Source of the DNA: Galeopsis tetrahit
Lineage: Eukaryota > Streptophyta > Magnoliopsida > Lamiales > Lamiaceae
Reading direction: 5' to 3'
NCBI GenBank assembly: GCA_963675135.1
Contig: OY776131.1
Location: 39,598,732-39,662,731 of the forward strand
Length of the DNA stretch: 64,000 nucleotides
This document shows, in pieces, positions 11,652-26,400 of this stretch. The notes beneath the pieces were generated by a model, which was not told the DNA's origin, did not search any database, and worked only from the letters and a program-made list of their open reading frames with translations. Position numbers and translations under genes: made by a program. How positions within the stretch are numbered: position 1 is the stretch's first letter; each line of letters opens with the position of its first letter.

Positions 11652-12706
11652 AATTATATATAATCTTTATTTTAATTTTCATACCATTAATCCATCCCAA
11701 AATTATATTTTCGAGTTTTAAAAAACAAAAATCTAATTTTAAATTTATTATATGTATTTAATTTTACGAGAATGATATAGTGCCACCTTTTTCATGACAT
11801 TGCCACATCAATATTTTTTTAATATTTAATTTAATTTGTGTCTATCAAATATTATAGGCATATCTCAATATAAATAGTAATAAAATATATATCTTTGAAG
11901 ACGCGATTTAGAATTTTAGAAGAATTTATTTACAACATTCATGGAAAAAAAATTATTGGACTTATTGTATTTCTAGTATTTCTAAATATAATTTTTTTTA
12001 GTAGTGAATATATTTTATCAGTAAAAGAGATATATGTTATTCATTCCCGTTTAATTTTAATACTAATATCAGTATTATTTTTAATTTCAATGGAGGGTAA
12101 GATAGTAAATAATAAAATAAAATCTAAAAAATTATTTAAAAGTATTAAAAATAGGCGACATATATCAAGTTAGTTTAGTCAACACTGAGACTATTATAAG
12201 AAAATCCCTTTCAATTTATTTTTTTTAAATTATTATTTCATTTTTCTCTATATAAAAAAAAAAAAACTATACATATATATTAAATTTTTTTTGTATTAAA
12301 TTTTAATAAATAATTTTTTTTTACAATTTGGGTCTTATACAGTACTAGTAATTAAAATAGTGCAAAATAGTGAAGATGTGTGTGCATTAATATAATTGAT
12401 ATTGACCTTTAATACTAACATAAGTTATATTACACGTTTCCAAACAAAGTCAGATGCATGCCTAGTATAATAATGGTTTTAATAAATTATACTTATGATT
12501 TATCAATTTTAATGTGAAATATTTCTATTGTCTTAATGTGAATATCAATAATGGAGAGTGTTTTGTGAATGCGGTTATATAAAAAATGGAAGGCTTGACT
12601 ATCAAAATTTAATTGAAATTATCACACCTTCAATTCATTTTTGTAATCCCCACTTTTTTTTTAAATCTATCCTATCTTAAAAAAAAAAAAAAAAAAAAAA
12701 AATAAT

Positions 12707-12738
<32 letters not shown>

Positions 12739-13534
12739 TATATCACACTCAATATTTTATCATCACCCATTAATTTCAATTTTTATATAAATAATCAAAT
12801 TTTCTTAATATTGGTATTCAACTCAACTATGAAGATGAAGAGAGTACATATTTTAATGTATCAATGACCTAAAATAATTAAAAAAACTACTCCACATTCT
12901 ACAATCTTTAAATCGGACAAGTAATATCTACAAATTACAATTATGTATGCAATTTGAATATCCCACTATACACTAATATAGAGTTTTTTTTTTTATTGAA
13001 TTAATTTTAAACAATTACAATGATATGATATTGTATTTACTATTTTTAACATTAATAACATGTTTGATTGCATAAATACCATTTTTTCTTATTAATTATT
13101 TTAGTTAATTTATACCAATTACACTAAATATAATTGATTAATTGGACATTATCATCATGATTGAAACGAAAGAGACGCCGGGATTATACATTTATGTTCA
13201 AAATCATTAGTTAATCTTTCTTTATATTATGTACAAAATGATTTCCAATCTTTCCTTTTATTATGTACAAAGGGAAGTCAACATTTCCATTTTAATTTAG
13301 TGGACATTAATAGTACTTAATTAGCTAAAATGACCCAAGTAACAATTTACTAATATTATCATTACATTATCATTAAATAAATCTGTCGACTCTAAAAAGT
13401 ATGACATATGGATTTACACCACTCTTACATATAATACACTATCAAAACTAATGTATAGACGACACATCATCAAAATTAATGCAGAGACGACACGTCAGTA
13501 AAATCAGAGATTTTATCACATTTTTAAACTTTCA
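11652..13534. other. AT-rich spacer with poly(A) and AT microsatellite
   Basis: No gene is recognised. The small frame at 11895-12173 is a composition artefact (mostly I, L, K, F and S). A run of A's near 12678-12720 passes into an (AT)n microsatellite at about 12722-12742. Confidence 0.6.
12678..12742 (+). repeat. Poly(A)/(AT)n microsatellite
   Basis: Long A tract followed by about ten TA units. Such tracts are prone to length errors in assembly. Confidence 0.85.
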
Positions 13535-13903
13535 GGGTATGTTTATTTTGAGATGTAAAATTTGAATTTTGAATTTTAAAATCTCACACTTATTCTACTT
13601 TGAGATTTTAAAATTAAGAAATCATACCATACAAATACCTATAAATCATATACAAGTCAACTATATAATAACTTATAAATAGTACTTCCTCCGTTTCACT
13701 ATAAGTTTCCCACTTTCCTTTTATGAATGTTCCAAAATAAGTTTTCCATTTCATTTTTTTCCATTTTTGGTACGAAGGGAGCATATAAACACTTATAAAT
13801 CATATAATAAATTTTAAAATAAACACAAATATGCAAGTCATTAAAATTTGAATATCCACCCAATTTTAAAATTCAAATTTCCTAAAATTCCAAAATAAAC
13901 GTT
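13535..13903. mobile_element. Palindromic MITE interrupted by a second MITE
   Basis: The left end GGGTATGTTTATTTTGAGAT and right end AATTCCAAAATAAACGTTA form a loose inverted repeat. Internal AAATTTGAATTTTGAATTTTAAAAT on the left is mirrored by CCAATTTTAAAATTCAAATTTCC on the right. A relative sits at 36838-37117. The style resembles Tourist (PIF/Harbinger) MITEs. A Stowaway-like element (13685-13781) lies inside it. Confidence 0.45.
13685..13781. mobile_element. Stowaway-like MITE nested in another MITE
   Basis: The left end CTTCCTCCGTTTCACTATAAG follows TA, and the right end TGGTACGAAGGGAG is followed by CATA. The ends resemble the Stowaway consensus with substitutions. About 97 bp, non-coding. 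Confidence 0.5.
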
Positions 13904-14491
13904 AGGGGGACGAAATGAGTGGAGTATATGAAAAAAAAAAAAAACACTTGAATTTAGGGAAACGTTTTTTTTTTGGTTTTGTTTGGCGTTTATAACTATA
14001 AAAGCAGAATGTATTTTACTATTAAATGATCCAGTCTCCTCAGTCATCACCTCAGAGTCTTCGCACTAAAATTGAAATATAAACATTTTTTAACCGTACA
14101 ATCCCCTTTCCTATTTTCTGGGGGTAAAATGAACACACGAAAAAAGGGAGTATAAATAGAAAAGCAAACGGAGATGATTTATTTATGAGAAAAAGAAAAC
14201 ACAGACAAAAACAAAAAGATCTGAAAAGACGGAAGCGCGGTAATGTGTGCCCTCAACTCCAGCACAACTCAGGGCGATAACGAAGAGCGGCGGTGACCTT
14301 ACGACGCCGTATTGTTCGGCATCGGTTGTCTCATCTCTCCGTCGTTACTCAAAAACCCTAATTTCCTCATTTTTTTGTTTTGAAAGTCTCCGCATTTACT
14401 GCTTATCGTTCGGCGTTACCTGCATTTTGCGATCAATGAGAGTTTAGTTTAAATTTGGAGAATATTGACGAATCGGAGTTAATTTTGAGTG
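13904..14491 (+). promoter_or_regulatory. Upstream and 5' untranslated region of PI4K alpha
   Basis: Non-coding sequence before the PI4K ATG at 14492. It shifts from AT-rich spacer to a more mixed, leader-like composition from about 14210. I cannot place a transcription start or a TATA box with confidence. Confidence 0.4.
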
Positions 14492-17400
14492 ATGGAGTCG
14501 TTGGTGGAGCTTTGCGATTTAATCGCGGAGAATCCTCAGCAATTCCGCGAGAAAATTGCGTGGATGTGCAACCGTTGTCCGCCGGCGGAGTCGATGATGA
14601 TGGGATCGCCAATGGTTTCGAGGTCACAACTCCATGCCATACTCGCGGTTGCGCGATTCCTCTCCAAGTGCCCGAATTCCGATCATGAAACGCCCAAATC
14701 GCTGATCCTCGCCTTTTACCGCTCAATTCCTTCATCATTTAATCCAAGATTCTGGCCGCAGGCATTTTCCGCTGAGGCAATTTCATCCTTTTTCAACGAT
14801 TTCTTAAATTACATTTCAAAAGCGGTGGAACTTTCCCCTGATTTCGCTACAGATTTGGCAGGCTTCACGGGGGAAATCGTGATTCAGACGATTACCAATG
14901 CTAATTCAAGTGTTTCTAGGGCTTTCTTGAGCGCATTGTGTTTGAACTTCCCACCGATCCTGCCTTCTGATGCAAATAAATTGATTTCAATTCTTCTTGA
15001 TCGGTTAGATATTGTGGTTCCTAGTTCGCCAAGGGATCCACTTGCGGTAACCCCTGATGCAGCTTCGGCGCAGAGCTCTCCAATGAGTGCGAACTATTAT
15101 CAGTCCCCTGGTGAGTCTTCGAGCACTGCAGCTTCAAAGGACGATGCATCATCAAGGGGGATTGTGGTGAATGGCAGTGGCAGCAGCGTAGCTTGGAAAA
15201 GCAACGGGGACTTATTCAGTGATGGATTTGGTGGGGGTGGCACTCCAGCTTATAAGAAGTCTGCCACATTTTTTGAGGAAGAATCGGTAGAGAGCCTTGA
15301 AAAACAAGATATTGTTTTCATGTTAATCGGACACATATGCAATAAGGTGGCAATTGATCCAAAGCTTATGGAACAAGTGAGAGGAATAGCAAGTGCTCAA
15401 CTCCATTCTATGCTTGAATTTTTAAAGGTAAATATTTTAATATGAACTTCGAAAAATTGTCCATCTATAGTTGTATGGGAAATTTGGAAAGTGCTAAATC
15501 TGGTCAAATTCAGCAAAAACTTATGCAATTATTCCTTATGTTGTTTTATTGCATGGACAGATACGGAAGCGTGATTGGTCAGAGCAAGGGCAGTTGCTGA
15601 AAGTTAGAATCCACAAAAAGCTTTCAGTGTATCAAGCTGCTGCAAGGTTGCAAATTAAGACTCTGGCTTCTCTCGAGACAGAAGGAAAGTCATCAAAGAA
15701 GTTGTTGCATGGAGCTCTTGCATTGCTAATTGAGTCGGCGGAGGCATGCCTATACTCTGTGTGGCGGAAAATAAGAGCATGTGAAGAGCTTTTTGGTTGT
15801 TTGCTTTCTGGAATTTGCCAAGCAGCTGTTATTCGTGGTGGTCAGCTCCTCCGGGTTCTGCTCATTCGTTTTAAACCCCTTGTGCTGCTTACTTGTGCTC
15901 AGGTACAATCAGTCTTTGGTGAAATTGATGCTCTGTGACTGTTAGTGAGTTTCATAAATTCAGCTTTTAATGCCATCGTTTATGAACAGGCTGACACTTC
16001 AGGAAGCAGCGAGGGATCCATGTTTGGAAGTGTCTTAAAAACATGCTATGAGATAATTGAATTCGGATGGGCAAAGGACCGGGGACCCCTGGACACGTTT
16101 ATCATGGGACTAGCAACTAGTATTCGTGAACGAAATGATTATGAGGAAGAGGTTAGCGTACTTAGTATGTTTTCTCACTTGTAACAGTAGCTGCAATTCA
16201 TTATTGCTATATTCTATTTGTTTGCTGCCACCCTTATCATCACAATTCTTTCCAATAAACTCACTTTCATCCGTTGACATGTTTCCTAGAGAAAGGTTTC
16301 CAGTCTGCTCTGGGAGCAGGAAACCACCACTCACTTGCAAACCTGTACGCTAGCAAATAAGAACATTAGGTTTGCGGCGTGCACACGCGATTGCACAATC
16401 TTTAGCCATTACAACCATTTTTTTTCCTTTCAAATTTGCTAAGCTAGACATAATTTTCTAGATTTATTCTGTGTTTCACCTCAGTTCATTATAGCTTTGG
16501 AGTATAGCTTTGAGGTGAAGAAGGGCACTTTGTTTGTGACTCTTGAATTTGACTTTTGCATCAGATAGTTAAGTTTCACCAGAATCATCCCCAATTTATT
16601 GATTATTGATCTGAAGGATTTCAAGAAATCTGGTTTTGGTTTGTGGATCAATTGGAGTTGGATTATTCATTACATTGTCTGTTGCTACATTGGTGATGGT
16701 CGATATGGAAAAGAGTTTTCTAGGTTATTTGATGCATCATATTCATTAGAAATATAGTTTCCGACATGTTTGGATTGAGGGATTTTGATATGAACTATTC
16801 AAATCGACCAAAATTAGAGTGGATTTTAATTCTTACTCGAAAGTTATTTCAAAATGAGAGTGATGGATTTCAAATCCATTCCACACACCCTTCCATCCAA
16901 GCAACATTAGTGGCTTGCAAATCTCTCAAATCCACAACCTTGGGGAATAGCTTATTAGGCCATTAAGAGGAATCATATTTATCACAATATAGTTTCTGAC
17001 TTTACACACTCTAGGTTGCATTTAGATTGAAGGATTTAAAATTCAAGGATTTTAAATATGTGGATTTCATATCTATTCAAATCACTCGAAAAATTAGTCC
17101 AGAATGACAGTGATGGATTACATATCCATTCCACAACATCCTTCAATTCAGTCCATCCTCAATTCATTCAATCCAAACACAACCTTAAGGAATAACTGAA
17201 CCATTAGGTGCTTATACATTTAATCATGCAAAGTGATGTGATTGTCGAATTAATTGAAATCCTATATGCTGTTTTCATATGGATATTGGAGGTCTAAAAG
17301 TAAAGCAATGTTCAATTGTTTTCTAAACTGCGAAGTGTTTAATTCAATGTTCACCAGGACAATTGTTTTGAGAGCAGATCTATACACATGTAACACACCT

Positions 17401-20400
17401 TGGTAAATGTTTAAATATTTCAGCGATTCATTCTAATTCTACTGTTTACACCTGCTGCTATTGTTGTGTGTTTTTCAGGATGGAAAAGAAAAGCAGGCAG
17501 CTCCACCGACACAGCTGAATGTCATACATTTGTTAGCTGAGCTTAATGTTTCTATTAAGAAACCTGAAGTTGTTGACATGATATTACCCCTTTTCATTGA
17601 GAGTTTAGAAGAGGGGGATGCATCAACCCCAGGCTTATTGAGGCTCCGAGTACGTCCCAATCTTTTATTCATAATCCTTTTGTTAATTCCGCCTTTTAAG
17701 CTTCTTGCTATGTCATTCCAAGAAAAACCTGATGAAAGAAATGTTCTTGCATCATCTCGGTAGAAGAGCTCTTTTTTTATTTCTTATGTTATAGATTTCA
17801 TCTTGCACGATTTTCTCAACCTGCTTTTGTTGAGTTACTGCAGCTTCTTGATGCTGTTTCTCGCATGGCGAGTTTAGGTTTTGAGAAGTCTTACCGTGAA
17901 GCTGTGGTTTTGATGACTCGGAGTTACTTGGGCAAACTCTCAGGTGTTGGCTCTGCCGAGAGTAATACCCAGGCATCTGAAGCCACAACAGAACGCATTG
18001 AGGTATGCATCGGATTTGCATACAATATTTGGTAGAACAATTTATGAGTAGATTTCTTTAATTTATTATTATTATTTTAAATGGATGCTCACTGGTTAAA
18101 TTACCTCTAGACTTTACCTGCAGGTTTTTTGTTGATTGCTAGAGGAATTACATGTAGTAAATTGCGTTCTGATTACCGTCATCGTTTGCTGTCACTGTGC
18201 TCTGATGTGGGCCTGGCTGCAGAGTCGAAAACCGGAAGGTAAATTTTGCAATTGCTGATTTATTACATTTGTAAAGCTGAACTGAGAGTGCCAAGTACCT
18301 TCCTTACTAGTTAAATCAATATTCAGTAGTGGAGCAGATTTTCTCGGACCCCTTCTTCCTGCAGTGGCTGAAATATGTTCAGACTTCGATCCCAGTGTAG
18401 ATGTGGAACCTTCGCTGTTGAAGCTATTTCGGAACTTGTGGTTCTATATTGCTCTGTTTGGGTTAGCACCTCCAATACAGAAAACTCAAGCTATGACAAA
18501 GTCAGTTTCAACTACACTTAATAGTGTGGGCAGCAGCATGGGTACTGTAGCTCTCCAAGCTGTGGGCGGATCATACATGTGGAGTTTGTTATGGTCATCT
18601 GCTGTACAGCGGATTTCTCAAGGGACCCCACCTCTTGTAAGTTGAATTGCAGAACTTTTACCTCCGTTTTATTTTTCATTATGTGACCATTGTAGGACTT
18701 GCTCATTTGGTGTTGGAAGATACATAAAATTGTTTGCATATATGTGTATTTCTTACCTGGAATATTTTTATGTTTTCCCCTTTTTAATTTCAGATTGTTA
18801 ACCCGCCACAAATACTCAAATTCCAATACTTAAAAAAACCCAAATTTTAGATCTGAAATTTCACTTTCAAGTATGAACTATGGGTATGTCAAATTGAAGA
18901 TTTCTTGATTTGGAAACTGCAGCTGGGAGATAAAATTTGTTCTTTCTTTTCTTGGCGTGGTTCTGCTATACACACCACATAGATTCATAGTTATTGCCTG
19001 CAACTTGCACATTATATATTTGTAATATAATTCTCTGTGTCCCTAATATGTGAATATTAGCATCATATTGCTGAATATCTCATGTACATGAATGCAAAAA
19101 TCAAATTGGACTCTACCTGGCTTAGAATTCTTGATTTGTAAGCTCTAAGACCAATGATAACATTAGTATTTTAGGTTAATAATTATTCCATTTTCTGTGC
19201 CTGAATGTTCCATTTCCCCAAATTTAATTTTTTCCAATGAAAACTTATGATTAGAATTATTTTCATTGATTCAAGGATCTGGGAATGGAAAGAAGGATGC
19301 TACATTAGGGAAAACGCCTTGTGTATTTGTCCTTTGCATGTTATTAGAAATATAGTATGCATTGTGTTCTGGGTATTTAACTCTCAAAGCAACTAGGGGC
19401 CCTGGGTGTTCCTTCATCCATGACATTGTCACGTCTATCCCACAAGAGGTTCTAATTCATCCTTTTGTTATCTGCTTAGCTTGCTTAGTGGTATGCTCCC
19501 AACCCAACCATATTATATCCATGGGCACACAAATTTGAACTTCAGCTTGCTTCATTGAGTAGGATTTTTTCAACTTTTGATTTATATTCTAATTTAGTGA
19601 CGAAACAAAAGTAGTCAGGGTTAAGATGAGGTTTTCTTCTCAAATAGTACAAATAGTTCTAAGTCTGCATTTAGCATCAGGTTCGTGCTGGTGTGTTGGA
19701 GAATATTTGGATGGTCTGTTCTTTTTCTTTTTATCCGTGCACCTATCTATCATTTTCACTATCGTCCTATTTCTTGTATTCAACTTCTGTAAGTTCTTAT
19801 TGGTGACGGAAAATATGCTCTTTTCAGGTTGTGAGCTCTGTGAAGTGGCTTGAAGATGAGTTGGAGCTCAATGCTCTTCATAACCCAGGTAGTCGACGAG
19901 GCAGTGGAAATGAAAAGGCTGCTGTGAGTCAAAGAACTGCTCTAGCTGCTGCTTTAGGAGGACGAGTGGAGGTCTCCGCAATGACTACGATTTCAGGTCT
20001 AACTTTTTTTTAGTACGCTACCATGGTTCTATATTTTGATAATTATCCAAGAAGTCACTCTTATATGCTAGAGGATAGCTTCAATTCTAAAAGAAAGATA
20101 CCATTTATTTTGACTTCTGCAGGTGTCAAAGCAACATATCTTTTAGCTGTAGCATTTCTGGAGATAATACGGTTTAGCAGCAATGGTGGTATTCTAAATG
20201 GTGGCCAAAATTCAACTGCTTCTCGAAGTGCTTTTAGCTGTGCCTTTGAATACCTAAGAAGTCCTAATCTGATGCCAGCTGTTTCCCAGTGTTTGACTGC
20301 TATTGTCAATCGGGCATTTGAAACAGCAATAAGTTGGCTGGTATTCTGCTCCTCCGTCCATCTCTTTTTTCTTCATGTTTACAAATGTGCATTAGTTTTA

Positions 20401-23400
20401 ATATACTCTTTCCCTGCCAAAAAATAAAAAGAAAAGGAAAGGGTTCCTGTTTGAGAAGTCAGAATCTGTTTAAGTGAATTTTTGTAATGTCCGTATGACA
20501 AAGTGCTCAAGACTTAAATGTGATTGAGTATTGAGTAAGTTAAACCAACAAATAAATGTAGGGGCCATAAATGAGAATTGGTGGTTTATCAAATGGCTGC
20601 ACGTTTAAATTAGTTGACCAAAAAATGACTTTGCTTAGGGATGAAGGGAGTATTTGTTTTTAGTTGTGTATTTTCATTATTTAGCACCCTTGTCGAGATA
20701 ATTGATTTTGAGCAACAGATTTGCATGGCTACGGTTTATTTATGTTGTGCTTAAGAAGGCTAGCTGGTATCACTACATTTATTTTATTGAAGTTCTTGGG
20801 TATTTTTCCATGTCCAATTTGCTAATAATATGGATGTTGATCAAACAATCTATTGTCTATTGTGGCATTACCTGCCTACAATAATTTGATTCTTATCATG
20901 CCAATTTTTTGACTGTAAATTCTTGTCATCCTGTTCCTGTATAGGTAAAGAAATGAGAAATATTGGGCCTTGACGTTACTGTTCTTAGATATTGTTTTGT
21001 GGACAATTACTGTTAAGTGATGTTGGTGGTCACTTTGGGCCTTCACTGGCGTGCCACTTTTATTGCCTTAGGCCCTTAGCAATAAGTTACTTTCATAGTC
21101 ATTTTTCCATGCCCAATTGCTAATAAGTGAAGTTAATGCTGTACTTTGTTTGTATTAAGCATTGCTCTGGTTGATCAGTTAGATTATTGTTCCCTGCTTG
21201 GCCTTGTTATTCTTTTTTCTTTGGAATTCTGAAGGCAACATTATGCCTTTGTTTCCTATTTCTTTTCCTTATTGTTCTTGTTTTAGCACTTTCTTATGTT
21301 GTAGTATTAGGCTAAGGTGTTTAGATTGAAAATTATAAGCATTAATTCGGACACATTGTCAATCACTTGGTACTTGAATTACACTGCACCGTAGCCGCCC
21401 GTACGTATCTAGAAGCAGCGTGGGACCATTAAACTTCAATTTTGGAAACCGAGTTTGAGGCTATATTTAGATGATACATAATTTGTTCATTTAAACATTT
21501 GTATTTTATTTTGTTTGCAATTTTTTTCTTCAATGAGTCATAGTTTTACACTCTTGAGATATTTGATGCTTTTGACAAGCTAATGACTTATGGCAAGCCG
21601 TTACTTTTGGCACAATACGTTGGTGATTGTTAAATGTGAAGAAACTTAATTATTCTGCCTGAGATTTTTGATGGAATGCTGCAGTTTTGATTGCCAAGAC
21701 TTAAGATAGTGACAATATGATACCGTTGTCACCTCAATCATTTTGGGACGAATCACAAGCATGTCCCGCTTTTTATGACGACAGAAGGGTGAAATTATCA
21801 TTTGGTTTGACATGATCTATTGATGGCAAAAATCATTATAAAGAAATGAACTTCTCCCATGAAATGTGCATTTTATTTCATATATTTATAGTAACAATCA
21901 ATGTGACTAGAGTGCTGGGGACATTTTTTGAGTCATATTATGTTGTCGAAATCATGCACACATGATTTATAAGTTTTGAGTAAATGATTAAGTCTGTTTG
22001 TTTCTTTCTTCAAGTTTGTTTTTCTGTATTCTGTTATTTGTAATGGGGATTTGTTTCCAAAATATCATGGTCCATGCAACTTGTCACAGGAGGATCGAGC
22101 TTCTGAGACTGGGCCAGCAGCTGAGGTTAGAGAGTCTACTCTCTCTGTCCATGCCTGTTTCCTCATAAAAAACTTGTCGCAAAGGGATGAGCATGTTCGC
22201 GATATCTCTGCTAGTTTATTAACTCAACTTAGAGAGAGACTTCCTCAGGTAAAATTGCGTTATGGTTATGTAATCTTTTTCTTGATCTTCTAGCTTCACA
22301 TTCCAAGAGTTCCTGTGAATGGTTTACATGACTTGCAGATCTTGTGGAATTCATCTTGTCTGGATGCCCTGCTACTCTCAATGCACAATGATCCACCTTC
22401 TGCTGTAGTGAGTGATCCTTCTTATGTTGCTAATGTTCGCGCTTTGTACCAAAAGGTTGTTCGTGAATGGATCATTGTGTCGCTTTCTCATGCTCCATGC
22501 ACCAGTCAGGGACTTCTTCAGGTTTATTTCTCTCTTCAGTGATATCCATCCCAAGTTATTGTGACATTTTCTTCTTGTTCTTTCTTTGCTTTTTCTTTCC
22601 TTCCTTTCTTTTTATACTCGGAACGCCTAGCATCTTTCTTGTACCTTTTCCACGTTTTCAAATTCTCTGTCTCTTTCAAATTTCTTTACCGTAGAGGTTG
22701 TGTTATATTTTAAATATTAAATGTACTTGTCCCACACCATACACCTAACAGATTTTGATTAGGTAGGTATTTAGGATGTTCTTTAGTGAAGTGTCTTTTA
22801 ATGCCTAAAATTATTTTGCATGGAAGGTTAATGCCCCTGAAGTGCATTATCACCCTCAACTATTTAAAACCTATCTTGTTCAGGAAAACCTTTGCAAAGC
22901 TAATACATGGCAGAGAACACAGCCTGCAGCTGATGTGGTTTCTCTTTTGTCTGAGATAAGGATTGGTACGGGTAAAAATGATTGTTGGAATGGTCCAAAA
23001 ACTGCAAATATTCCTGCAGTTATGGCTGCTGCAGCTGCTGCATCAGGAGGAAATTTGAAATTGACTGATGCTTTCAATTTAGAGGTTCTTGGTACGGGTA
23101 TGGTCAGTGCGACTGCAAAGTGTAACCATGCTGGCGAAATTGCTGGCATGAGAAGGTTGTATGACAGCATTGGTGGTCTTCAAGCTGGTGGTCTCAATCT
23201 TGACCTTCCAGATATAGGGTCTGCACAGTCTTCACTTCCCAAAAGTCAATCTTTCAATGAGGTAGTTCTTGCAAAATTCGTTAGGCTGCTTCAGCAGTTT
23301 GTAACTACTGCAGAGAAAGGGGGTGAAGTAGACAAATCATTGTTCCGTGAAACTTGTTCTCAAGCAACCGCCTTGCTTCTTTCGAATCTGGTAAAACATT

Positions 23401-26400
23401 TGATCTTTTTTTTTTCTTCTTATTTTAGTTTTGATCAAGTGAGTAAAGTTTTCTATTTTGTTGAACATGACATAACATATTATTCTCAGGATTCAGATTC
23501 AAAATCAAACCCTGAGAGCTTTTGGCGTCTTCTTCGCCTTCTTTGCTGGTGTCCTGCTTACATAACCACACTTGATGCGGTGGAGACTGGCGTGTATATC
23601 TGGACATGGCTAGTTTCTGCTGCTCCTCAATTGGGATCTCTTGTCCTCGCTGAGCTTGTAGATGCATGGTTATGGACAATTGACACTAAACGAGGGCTTT
23701 TTGCATCTGATATAAGTTGTTCGGGACCAGCTGCAAAATTGAGACCCCAACTTGTTGCTGGAGAGCCTGTGCAGCGGCCTGAAAAGGATACGGTTTTACA
23801 AATAATTGCTCATAGGCTGTGGCTCGGATTTTTTATTGATCGGTTTGAAGTAAGCATCACATACATAGTCTAATAGGCATTCTTCAGCATCACTGCCTTT
23901 TGCATAATATTTTTTTCTGATCTCAAATGTTACTTCATGATTCTCTGCTAAATATATTGTTGCAGATGCTTGAACTTGAACTTTTGCATATTATTTCTCA
24001 TTTTGATGGATGACACCGACCTTCTTATTCTGGGCAACAGTGCAGTACATATGAATACATGTTGATTGATTTGCTTTGCAACCTTTTCATTTAGGTAGTT
24101 CGGTATGATAGTCTGGAACAGCTTTTGCTACTTGGTCGGATGTTACAAGGAACAACAAAGCTCCCTTGGAACTTTTCACGGCATCCAGCTGCTACAGGAA
24201 CTTTCTTCACCCTTATGCTTTTTGGCCTGAAATTTTGTTCATGCCATACACAGGGGAACCTTCAGAACTTCAGATCTGGGCTTCAGTTGCTAGAGGATAG
24301 GATATATAGGTATGACTGTTAATGAAGAGATCATTTAATTATCTTCTGCACTTGGTAATCTATAGTCCATTGCATTTGTTAGTATTAAAATAAAACATTT
24401 GTATTTCTAGAGGTCCATTAATTAATTTACGGATAGGACATCTTTGCCCCAAACAAATATGGAGTACAAATTTACCCCAAAAGAAATACTTGGATTTTCC
24501 CCAATCACTCATTTTGTCAGGAAATAATTTGAACGTTAGCACAATACAATCATCCAAAGCTACTATTTTATAAATGAATAATTTCAAATTCACCTAACTT
24601 ATGAAGATATTGTTTAACTGGAGGTAAATGAATGCATTTGGGTCTTCTTAGAACTATTGTGGTAAAATTGACCATTAGGTCAAACGTTTGGGACTTTGGG
24701 GTATCCATGACCTTTACCCATAAGTTAATTCTGGACTCCCGTTATACTTTTAGTGGATTTTCAGGAGAAGTTGTATATATTAGGCATTTGAGTTTTTTTA
24801 CGTATTAAACATGTATATATCACTTGCAAATAAAATTGTTAGAAAAATTATTATAGAAGGTAGGCCTGTTTTTACAGACATTTGTGTTGAAGAAGCTACT
24901 ACCTAAATTTGAGGTCCACATTCACGTGTCTATGGTGCTCAACTCAGTTGAATGATGTAGCTCAAGTATCTTTAATTTAGTTGATTTGACAGACATTGAA
25001 TTGGAATTCTTTGTATTCTTTACTTTTCTGATCACCTCATTTTTTGCCCAGAGTTTTTTCTGCCTTAAGCTCTATTTCTCTCTCTTTTCGTTCTTATTTT
25101 CTTCTACCTATTTATCTGACTAATCTGGTGGTGTGGTTTCTTTTCAATAAAAACAGATCCTCCTTAGGGTGGTTTGCTTATCCGCCTGAGTGGTATGATT
25201 TGAACAACAAATATTTTGCTCAAAGTGAAGCTCAATCTGTTTCAGTTTTTGTCCAACATCTTTTAAATGAGCGGGTGGACACACCCCAGCCTGATCAGAA
25301 AGCACGGGGGCTTGAAAATGGCAGCTCTTTGCATGATAAGGTAAGATAACCATAAAGGAGATTTTGAAATATTAATCGTGCATGCTGTATCAGTAGTGAT
25401 GTGGTTTATTTGGGGTGAGATGAATAGACGGATTTTTGAGGATAGATATGAATCGATTGATTAGATATGGGATAGAATTAAGTATAAAGTGGCCTTATGG
25501 TCTCTAAGGCATAGTGCTTTTAGGGGTAATCTTATTTCTGATGTGTCTTGGAACTGGATCTATGCTTTGTAACTGAATATGTAATCGTGATAGGGACTTC
25601 TCATCCCTATTGATGCAATAAAAGTATAAGTTTCTTATAAAAATAAAATAATCGTGCATGCTATCCATCCTAACATCCTATGACAAAAATTGTTTTATAT
25701 GAATCGGACACATGATGCTGTGTAGCAATTCTTATGTTCAGCAGAAGGATCAACATCATCCTGTTTGGGGTCAGCTGGATGACTATGCTGTTGGACGAGA
25801 GAAGCGGAGGCAGTTATTGCTAATGTTGTGCCAGCAAGAAGCTGAAAGACTTGAGGTTTGGGCTCAACCAGTTGGATCAAAGTAACTATTACCGACTTAA
25901 CAAATTATGTTAATTACTGTTGTATTCCTGTAATTCAATGGTAGTATTCTATACGAGCACCTCCGGACTAATATCATATACAGGGAAAGCACTTCTCGGC
26001 TGAAAATTAGCTCTGACAAATGGATAGAGTTTTCAAGGACTGCCTTTTCTGTTGATCCTCGAATTGCTCTATCATTGGCTGCAAGATTTCCAGCAAATGC
26101 TGCCCTGAAGGCTGAAACCACCCAGCTAGTTCAAGTATGTTCATTAAAGTTTGCTGAGTTAAAATAAGTAAATTTTGCAAGCTCATCATAAGTTTATTGA
26201 TATTTTCATGATAAAAGTGAACTTTGGCATAAAAAATGCTAGATAAGAAAATGCCTAAAAATTAAGATCCTGCTCCTGTTAAATGTTATTGTCTATTCAA
26301 TATGTTTTTTGTGCAGATTTTATGTTTCCAGCATGTGAAACTCTAGTTTATACATTTGAATGATAATTCGTAAACTGAAAGAACGTAGACAAGGCCTTCT

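Noticed and set aside
11895..12173. 92-codon frame with hydrophobic runs
   Set aside because: Its amino acids follow the AT-rich base composition, no family is recognised, and there are no splice sites or conserved words.
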